64,000 bases of DNA from Erpobdella octoculata (lineage: Eukaryota > Annelida > Clitellata > Hirudinida > Erpobdellidae): NCBI GenBank assembly GCA_963978895.1, contig OZ022242.1, positions 25,014,924-25,078,923 of the forward strand. The letters are read 5' to 3'. Each line of letters opens with the position of its first letter. Position 1 is the first letter of the stretch. The notes below the pieces were generated by a model that saw only the letters and a list, made by a program, of their open reading frames with translations, had not been told where the DNA came from and searched no databases. Below, one piece after another: positions 56,098-64,000 of the stretch. The position numbers were made by a program, and so were the translations under genes.

Positions 56098-58340
56098 CTT
56101 GCTTCATTGCGACTGATTCCTTTTGCAAGTTTTCAGTCAGACAATGTGTTTAGTTTGACTGCATTTTAAGATATATTTTTGATTTCTTACATTAAACAAT
56201 TTAATAGATTGATTGATATTGTGTTATTTCTATCTCTGAAGTTTGCCATAGCCTGCTATATAATCAAGATGTCAATGTCAATCTGTTATTTTTCAGAAAA
56301 ACATGTGAAAATAAAATTTGAAAATTGAAAAGTTTCATACAATTGTGTCTATTATAGTTGTATGCAATATTTCAATACTTAAAATTTAAATATCAGATCT
56401 TATAGTATATCAGATGGTATATCTGATGCAAAAATAATAAAGTGTCATTGGGCACTCTAAGGTATTATGGGTTTTTTAAGGTTCAGATTTTTATTTTAAA
56501 AGCAGAAAAGTTAATGTTAGAAATGTTGCCCTGCAACGATTTCAGGCACGAAATCAAATTTTAAGTTATGTAATTCAATTCAACTTCAATTTTTTGTTCC
56601 TCCAATACAACAACAACAAAGCAAATATTATTATGTAAACAAAAATGTGAGAACAAAAAGTTAATATACATTTTTGAAAACTGAGAAAATGGAAAAAACC
56701 ATATAACATATGGAATTACTCAGACAATAACATACTTGTAAGATCGCTCAACACATGCATTGACAATGGACAACTAAAACTTAAAAGAACGCACAAACTA
56801 AGAAATACCACATAAAACTATGCTTCAGAATAGAACAAAAACAGGTCTGTAGCATAATTATAATTAATATTAACTATCAAAAAACATTTTGAAAAATGTT
56901 AATTGAAAAGAAGATGAGATTTATAAAATGTACAACAAAAAAATAAAAAAGCGTCACTGGTCACTCTAAGGTTTTATGGGTTTTGTAGGGGAGGCAACTT
57001 GCCACCAAAAATCTTAAGTTCATGAGCATTGTTTAATTTCAATCTAGTTATCTCTGGAATTCTGTGGAAATTTCTAAAAATTTTAATTTCAACCAGAAAT
57101 TGATCATGGCTATTTTTTTATTGAGCACCAACATAATATTGAACTCAAACAAAAGAAAAAAACCAAAATGACAAAGATAATATAGCACCAAAATGCGTAA
57201 AGTTCTTGGATACATAGAGACAAAATAAAGTGCCCAGAAGGTTTGTCTGAAGGGAATTTCTTCCTGCTTAATAGACAACCTATGCAGAAAACAAGATAAA
57301 AGTTAAGTTCAGAGTTAAGTCACTTCAAATAGCTATACAATAAAATTATCAAGGAAAAGACTGAAATTAGTATGTTAAAGAAAAAGTACTGAGCATTTAT
57401 GAATGTGACGATAATACGCAATATATCAGAGCTTGCTTAAATACCTAAAGGTTATCTTTCCTACGAACGGCCCGTGCCGAATTTTCCAAAAATAAATAGT
57501 CGTATTTTGAGTATTTTGTTACATTAACATAAAAAAACAAATTTTATACCAAATTGAATTAAAAAAAACATCGTAATTTGAGAGACTTTTAAAACGGTAA
57601 GTAGTACCCTTTGAAGCACTATCTACACCGCAGTTGGGAGTGGTGAGGTACGATGATCGTATGAATTACATGAATAAAAAAGAAATAAAATTAGTTTATA
57701 ATAAAATTTTATTTAAAAAACAAACTATCAGTTATAAAGAAATTATTTTAAAATATTAAAACTTTTTCTATGCAAAACGATAAAGAACAAAAGGCGAGAG
57801 AAACAACGAAGTAACCCCGCTAGTCATTTTATATATAAGGTCGCTGCTATCCCTAGCCCTATCGTAGGTAGTCGCATAAAAAGTTTCAAAGTAATTTTTT
57901 CTAATTTCATTAATATTTTTAAATAAAGATACAAATTCTGAGTTTGAATACAATACCATATAGTGAATACCATTGAATACCATATAGTGTAAAAAATAAA
58001 ATTAATAAAGATATAGCGAATCAAAGATCGCATACCGGCGCCTACCGTCATGGTAATAGTTATAACGTTATATAACACGCTAAGCGATTTCTTAGTTTAC
58101 ACTTTTCCTTAAAACTCAAATTTTTTCTATGTAAAATTTTTAAATTATTATTACATTATTTAATTAATTAAAATAATTTTATATAACATTTTCCCATTTT
58201 AAATAAATTATTTATACTAATTATCATAATGTTTAAACTAGTGTTTACTTTTCATCGTGTTCATAGTTAATTATAGCCGAGAATTATCTATCAGCCCTTG
58301 GACATATCAGTTGTATGTGTTTGCACATATTTAACTGTAT
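56098..58340. other. AT-rich DNA without recognisable genes
   Basis: Contains two related ~60-bp stretches (AAAGTGTCATTGGGCACTCT-type at 56440 and GCGTCACTGGTCACTCTAAG at 56952) and a CTAG-bearing Helitron-like edge at 57815 (AACCCCGCTAGTCATTTTATA). Nothing coding was recognised. Confidence 0.5.
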
Positions 58341-58344
58341 TCTG

Positions 58345-58572
58345 AAATCCTGACATTGGCAAATGTATGAGTGGATGCATGCACGACAGTCATTGCAACG
58401 TATGGAACAGCTGCACTTTGATGTTGCCTGCCCAAGAACTGCTTCCACGATGGTCTTGACAGCTTGTCGCTTACACAACCTTTGCCTGGACTCTGACGAT
58501 TTAGTTGATTTCGAGGAGAGCAGCACCAATGATGATCACTCATTTACCCCCCCCCCCTGGAAAACAATTTGA
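58345..58572 (+). pseudogene. Possible PIF/Harbinger transposase C-terminal fragment
   Basis: QSLQRMEQLHFDVACPRTAS followed by TMVLTACRLHNLCLDSDD resembles the end of Harbinger DDE nucleases, where '(A)xxxLHNLCL' is a common motif. The frame stops at 58572 and nothing upstream supports it. Low confidence. Confidence 0.4.
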
Positions 58573-59165
58573 AAGCTAACTCGAAAAGAGATTTAATAGC
58601 CCAAGAACTTTTTAATTAAATTTATATTAAATTTAAATATATTTGCTACATCAAACACCAAACATCTCATCCATTATCTCAAAATACCCCCAAGTTGTAG
58701 CCTCTCCACCACTCGTCCAATTTTTGTCCTTGATTCGCCTGTATGACTGCATTATATTAGAATTTTTCTAAGCATATCGTTGCAGATGACTTAAGCTGGA
58801 AGGCTTCATTGAGGCTACAACTAATTTTCTCACAAAATTTAATTTTTTTCCTTTGGGGTTGGCAAAGTTTTCCTCCATCTCTTCCCGCATTGAAATTAAA
58901 AATTTGATGACCTATTTCGTCCATCGGAATTCTACAAGATTAGAACAATTAAAACAATCAAAAAAGAGTAAAATGGATTTCCTTTAAACAAGGGCAAAAC
59001 ATTAACATATTAAAAACGCACCTAACTTTTGGCTGATGGTTTGGGACTTTAAGGAGGCTTGTTTTGCTCTTGAATTTTCTCAGGAACCAAGTCTGAGAAA
59101 ACAGGAAAATTACCTTTAATTTTAAAACAATTAAAAAAATCATAGCAATATCATACTATTGCTAG

Positions 59166-60077
59166 CAGTGATGGGCAAAAGTTAACTAAAAAGTTACCAA
59201 CTAATAGTTTAACTACAATTTTTTAATTAAAAGCAAAGCTTAACTAAGTTAAAAACGTTTAGTTAAAGTGATAGTTTAACTAATTTTTTTAAGTTACTAA
59301 CTAAAAAGTTTAATTAATAAAACTTAGTTGCTTAAAAAAATTAAAAAAAAACTTATGTTTATCAGTTCTCGGGCTTATACCTTATTATGTTTTGTTTACA
59401 ATAACTTCCTTTTCAACTCTCGAGCCTAGCCGTGTTGTAATGTAGAGGGTAGTATATAGACTAGGAATCAGTAAAGAATTGGATGCATAGGGCGCGTTGT
59501 TTTTTACCGGATTCATTTGACACCGCTTTGCTCTTATTGGTGGTCCAGGCTCACGCTTTCTTACCGCTGTACTCTTACGCTTGACTCAGAGCAGGAGCTA
59601 ATGGAGTTAACACCAGGATTCACTATCGCGATCAATTTAACAACGCGCCCATAGTGCTATAGTAAAAACTCGTTTTGAAGAAATCAAGCCTCAATGTGGC
59701 AGTCAGGACAGTAAACATTTCAGTGCAAGATGCCGATTTTGTCCTAATAAGCGCGTCTGTGGCAACGTTTGGTGATTATCTTTAAAAATAAACATTTTGT
59801 TGAAAATAAAATTTCAAAAATTGAGTTATTCTACTCTTCGATCATGTTATTAAATGATTAAGGAACAAAATTTCAAAAAGTTAATTGAAAGAAAAGAAAG
59901 TGCCGAAATCAATATAAAAACAAAAAAGTTAAGAAATAGTTGGAAAAAGTTTAACTACTGTTTTTAGTTTAGTTATCAACTATTTTAAATTAGTTGCAAC
60001 TAAAAGTTTAACTAAGGCTTTTTAATTAAAAGTTAGTTAAAGTTTAACTTAAAAAAAAGAGTTTGTGCCCATCTCTG
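59166..60077. mobile_element. Non-autonomous hAT-like MITE with TTAACT-rich interior
   Basis: Ends CAGTGATGGGCAAAAGTTAA (left) and TTTGTGCCCATCTCTG (right) are inverted. The flanks ATTGCTAG and GCTGCTAA match at five of eight positions, so the TSD is weak. Degenerate AGTTAACTAA repeats fill both shoulders. No coding capacity. Confidence 0.6.
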
Positions 60078-60263
60078 GCTGCTAAGAGCAAAACAGTTTG
60101 TGATGGAGCGCCGACAATGCTGATCATGCTCCCACTTTGGTGTATCACAGCTGCAAGACAAAACTTAGTGCTACAAATAAATTTGTGTAAGATGATGTTA
60201 AGGTCCATAGTCATCCAGCCTAAACCATTTTCGTCTATTAAAGTTGCAAAACATGAAGCTTGA

Positions 60264-60420
60264 TGTTACACTCTCTACTTTATTATACAGATCATAATGA
60301 TTAGGTCTGTTTCAAGAACAAACTTTATTGAATTAAAATAAGTATAAGTTGTTTCACAGATATGCCATAACCTAGATATAATACGACAGCGCCTACGATA
60401 AAAAAATACATATTGTAACA
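60264..60420 (-). repeat. LTR (157 bp) of a minus-strand gypsy element
   Basis: On the minus strand it starts TGTTACAATATG and ends GTGTAACA. A purine tract TTTGAAAGGGAGGA (plus 60421-60434) lies just before it, marking it as the 3' LTR. A TTCAATAAAGTTTG poly(A)-like signal is inside. Confidence 0.78.
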
Positions 60421-60512
60421 TCCTCCCTTTCAAATATCAGAGCTAGTAAAAAAGTGAAGTAATTAAAATGTTATGAATGAAGATCTGAAACGAAAAAGTG
60501 TCACGGTTCATT

Positions 60513-62280
60513 CTAGTAGCTCCTCGGTGGCTTCACATTGCGCCCTGAACGTGTCACATACGGTCCGTCAGCTGCTGCAACCTTTTCACTGGTAAAACTG
60601 CTCGGTGGAGTGTCATGTTCATCTCGACCGACTGTGTAACGTTGTCTGTTGAACGTCGGAACATCGTCGTCGTTGCTTAGAGAGGTTTCGTCGTTGGCTG
60701 CTGTCGGTGGAGTGTCACGCTCATCTCGATTGGCCGCATCATGTTGTGTGTTGACCGTTGGATCATCGTCACTGTTCAGATGGACTGTTGCTGGTTTCTT
60801 GGCTGTTTTGTTGAGATGTGCGCGATTACGTCGGTAGCTTGCTCCATCACCTGTTTGAACATCATAGGAACGTTCATCTAGTCGTTCTACCACAACGGCC
60901 TTCTTCCACACGTGGTCGCTTTTGTTGAAAGGTTTTATTCTCACACAATCCCCCTCGTGTTAAGAACTGGATGGTCTTTGGCATGCTTGTTGTAGTACTT
61001 CTCCTGTCTTGTCTGGCTGGCCTTTCTCCGGCATTTGACCTATTCTTGGTCAAGAGGCTGTGGCTGTAGAAGTCGTTTGGTCATTGTAAGAGTGGATCTC
61101 GTTTTTCTGCTCATCAGTAGCTGAACAGGACTGCTGCCAATGCCCTTTAGTGGAGTGTTACGAACATTGAGCAGTGCTAGATATATATCACGGCCTGCTT
61201 CCTTGGCCTTTTTTAGCGTGATCTTCACGGATTTCACGGCTGATTCTGCTTTGCCGTTCGCTTCTGCATTGCCAGATTTCACAGCTGATTCTGCTTTGCC
61301 GTTCGCTTGTGCATTGCCAGGTGATGATGCCACGTGCTCAAAATCAAACTCTTTGGCGAACTTTGCGAATTCTGTCAAACTGTACTGTGGTCCATTATCA
61401 CACAACTTTCTCCGGGACGCCATAACGAGCGAAGTGTGCCTTCAGCTTGCGAACGATGGTCGCTGACTACGTACGTATCCTCAAGTCTGTCAACTTCCCA
61501 GAAATCCACGGTCACAAGAAAATCATATCCGTTGCATGCAAACAAATCAGTTCCTATTTTCGCCCACGGACGGTCGTTTAACTCATGCGGCATCAAAGTT
61601 TCTTTTTGCTGTGCGACCTGATGACCACAACAAATTTCACACTGCTGCACATGCTTGGTGATGTCAGCGTTTATTTAAGACCTATATAGACAATTGCGTG
61701 CGCAAAGCAGACATGCTTCAATGCCCATATCTGAAGAATGGGTTCTTTCGAACGTTTATCGCCTCAATGATGCCGGCACTATGACTCGCTCGCCACGGCA
61801 CAGCAGACCGTCTTGTACTGATATTTCATCACGTACTGAATAATATGGCATCACTCGTAGATCCAACTTTGTTTTATCTGCAGGCCATTCTTGCATCACT
61901 GTCTCCTTCAATGCCTGCAGTGACTCGTCAGTCTCTGTAGCCTGACGCAATGCGATGAGTCTTGCCTCAGAGATTGAGACAAATCCTGTCATCATAACTT
62001 GTTTTAGATTTAGATGTTTCGCCGTCCCTGGCAGGAATGAACGTGAAAGTGTATCGGCCAGATACATTGAATTTCCTTGTGTGTATCTGACGGATATGTC
62101 GTAACGTTGTAAGCGTGATAGCATTCCTTGCAAACGTCTTGGCGCTTTGTATAGCGGTTTTTTATGATGCTCTCTAGAGGTTTGTGATCTGATAAAATCG
62201 TGACTTTCCGACCATACGTGTACTGGTTGAATTTTTCCACGCTTTATACGATCGCCAATGTTTTTTTCTCAATCTGGGCA
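60513..62280 (-). pseudogene. Gypsy pol C-terminal part: RNase H end and integrase
   Basis: From the 5' side: TYGRKVTILSDHKPLESIIK (RNase H), LSRLQRYDISVRYTQGNSMY and LADTLSRS (RNase H end), IVPASLRR, CEICCGHQVAQQKETLMPHE and PWAKIGTDLFACNGYDFLVT (integrase N-terminal/D1), VVSDHRSQ, DNGPQYSLTEFAKFAKEFDF and ASSPGNAQANGKAESAVK (D2/E region), then RNTPLKGIGSSPVQLLMSRK. The chromodomain-less tail is MRIKPFNKSDHVWKKAVVVE. Frameshifts at about 62130, 61660 and 61430 break it. A 48-bp tandem duplication repeats GNA(Q/E)ANGKAESAVKS. Confidence 0.85.
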
Positions 62281-62290
62281 TACCGCGTAG

Positions 62291-62480
62291 AGATGGGAAT
62301 CGAACCCTTATTTAAGAGTTCGGGTTCGGTTCGGTAGTGGCTATAGTTCGGGTTCGGTTCGGTTCGCTAGTGGTTACAGTTCGGGTTCGGTTCGGTTTGG
62401 TAGTGCTTACAGTTCGAGTTCGGTTCGGTTCGCTAGTTGTTAAAGTTCGGGTTCGGCTCGGGATAGCTATGGCTCAAGCT
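62291..62480 (+). repeat. GTTCGGGTTCGG-rich minisatellite
   Basis: Four imperfect units of about 45 bp, each with GTTCGGGTTCGGTTCGGT and TAGTG(G/C)T(T/A)A. It follows AGAGATGGGAATCGAACC, which resembles a DNA-transposon end. The open frame is a repeat artefact. Confidence 0.7.
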
Positions 62481-62659
62481 AGATTCGATGATAATGTATT
62501 AAAATATAGTCAAATTTTATTAATTTAAGACATTTAAAAAAATTAAGGGTCCATATTGTATTTATAAAATAATTTACATTTTCAATGTTTTTGTACTCAT
62601 TCGAGCTTTTTGCTCACTTAGAGTCATATTGTTGACATATGTTGCGTTATCAACTGTTA

Positions 62660-63021
<362 letters not shown>

Positions 63022-63049
63022 AACAAATCAAAACATTTTGTAACTGCCA

Positions 63050-63475
63050 CGACAGTGGGTGCAAAAAAAACCCCGCTAGTTGGTGTTTTATTAATTTTCT
63101 GGCAACAAAAATGCACCCACTGCAGGCAGCAGTCACACATAATCGTGTCCACAATGTTTGCATCTCTTCGACACGTTCTACAGGTGTAGTTTGGATGCTC
63201 CTTCTTCGTTTTTACTGTAAAAATTGAATACATTAAAAATTAGTTTTCTGTTGTTTACTTGCAACACAATTTCAAAGTTATTTTAACTTACTCAATACTA
63301 AAACTGTGGTCCACGCATCCACAGCAAACAGGCTTTTGAACAATGGAAGATGTTGAGACACTTCCGGCTCTGTTATGGCTTGGAGACATCTGTAAACGGA
63401 CTCACGCGTTCAGCGAGGCATCCCTCCTTCACCACCCTTCTAGCCTCCTCTTCACCGAGAATCCATGAAAGAAAC
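63050..63475 (-). pseudogene. PHD-type zinc-finger gene fragment, apparently spliced
   Basis: Minus-strand exon 63224-63050 (after a TTTTTACAG acceptor) encodes YTCRTCRRDANIVDTIMCDC, CLQWVHFCCQKINKTP, a C-x2-C...C-x2-C-x4-H-x2-C pattern as in PHD fingers. Upstream, 63475-63291 lies between TTTTCTTAATTAG and a GTAAGTT donor and encodes FLSWILGEEEARRVVKEGCL. In the frame that best joins the finger it needs an additional internal splice or shift. The right end falls at a CCCCGCTAG Helitron-like edge (63070). It could be host or transposon-borne. Confidence 0.4.
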
Positions 63476-63537
63476 ACTAATTAAGAAAAAAAAGTTAAAC
63501 ACAAAAATGATTTCTTTACTCAAATTTTGAAACTTAC

Positions 63538-63737
63538 GCTTTTTTTTCTTTTTCCAGCATAGCTGAAAATTTTCGTGGCAGCTTCTTATAATGGTCCAAG
63601 CGGCGGGTTTTTCTGGGCCTTCCGGGACCATGAGCAACTTTTGGAAGCTCGAGGACTGACAATTCTATCGATGGCTGGTTCGGTTGTTCAGTGTCAGCTT
63701 TATCCAAACGCCGCCGCCTGTTTACCGGGTGATCCAC
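63538..63737 (-). pseudogene. Possible exon with an AT-hook-like motif
   Basis: Minus-strand frame containing KVAHGPGRPRKTRRLDHYKK, where GRPRK is the AT-hook core, and ending at a good donor (GC|GTAAGT at about 63537). It may belong upstream of the PHD-finger fragment. No homologue is recognised; weak call. Confidence 0.35.
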
Positions 63738-63998
63738 TGCTCCAAAAGCAAAATTATTTTAATAGCTTATAACAAAATGTTACCTCATAACATGTAATTT
63801 TTACCTAGGGTGACTTGAACATTTTCCTTCTGAGAATCCTGGAGAACACGATCATCACTTGGGCACAATTGATCAGACACGTTATCCACTGCTCCAAAAG
63901 CGAAATTATTTTAATAGCTTATAACAAAAAGTTACCTTATAACATGTAATTTTTACCTAGGGTGACTTGAAAATCTTTATTTTGTTGGATACAATTTC
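63733..63998. repeat. Direct tandem repeat, about 157-bp period
   Basis: CCACTGCTCCAAAAGC(A/G)AAATTATTTTAATAGC through TTTTTACCTAGGGTGACTTGAA occurs at about 63733 and again from about 63890, with very few differences. The second copy continues to the window edge. Confidence 0.85.
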
Positions 63999-64000
63999 GG

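Larger units (their letters stand above)
60264..62290 (-). mobile_element. Ty3/gypsy retrotransposon, minus strand, 5'-truncated
   Basis: 3' LTR, integrase and the end of RNase H are present in the right order on the minus strand. The element stops at about 62290, before RT. No 5' LTR was found. Confidence 0.82.

Overview
This is a metazoan nuclear window. Spliced exons of an ionotropic-glutamate-receptor-like gene, GT-AG introns, long microsatellites and a dense crowd of eukaryotic transposons show this. The base composition is AT-rich. Penelope-like elements (PLEs) with GIY-YIG, Hero/R2-like LINEs, non-autonomous Helitrons and huge (TA)n, (CATA)n and (GACT)n arrays fit a repeat-rich lophotrochozoan such as a mollusc (cephalopod-like). 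That taxonomic guess is inference and of low confidence.

Layout. 1-1331: AT-rich DNA with a 22-bp minisatellite and a minus-strand Helitron-like end. 1332-13898: one Ty3/gypsy-type LTR retrotransposon with 5-bp target duplications (ATCTA). Its 5' LTR is split at a (TA)n tract by about 9.5 kb of PLEs: a full-length PLE with an intact 1150-codon ORF (3287-6739), then a second PLE family in a near-perfect 3.7-kb palindrome (7368-11065). The gypsy body keeps only gag and protease. 13900-16244: two non-autonomous Helitron-like units, one with 156-bp tandem repeats and one with a 350-bp (GACT)n array. 16524-17862: a small P-type transposon with THAP-transposase remnants, terminal inverted repeats and 8-bp TSDs. 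20230-26941: two direct Hero/R2-like LINE copies separated by microsatellites and a MITE. 26942-30690: tandem tRNA-derived SINE, a short-LTR element encoding a SAP-domain protein, and Helitron-like pieces. 30985-34590: hAT remnants, including a hAT inserted inside the hATC domain of another hAT.

39057-45845 holds the only convincing host gene. Two exons encode an iGluR ligand-binding domain whose S1 half runs directly into S2 through a hydrophilic linker. The pore (M1-M3) is absent from the reading frame, and the canonical ligand-binding arginine is replaced. Its intron carries a LINE (about 39550-43585). 46421-50500: minus-strand LINE remnants. 51194-56089: a hAT shell with perfect 8-bp TSDs containing a solo gypsy LTR (TSD GCCAG), itself split at its (TA)n by a SAP-domain LTR element (with a MITE in its LTR) and a PLE fragment. 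56098-64000: a Harbinger-like fragment, a hAT-like MITE, a minus-strand gypsy pol remnant with a 157-bp LTR, an (AAT)n array and a PHD-finger gene fragment.

Six hammerhead-ribozyme candidates, two sequence families and both orientations, sit at the start codons of the PLE ORFs. The window's main lessons are the nested insertion history, which can be read from TSDs and empty sites inside the window; the use of LTR (TA)n tracts as landing sites; the ribozyme-bearing PLEs; and the pore-less receptor gene.
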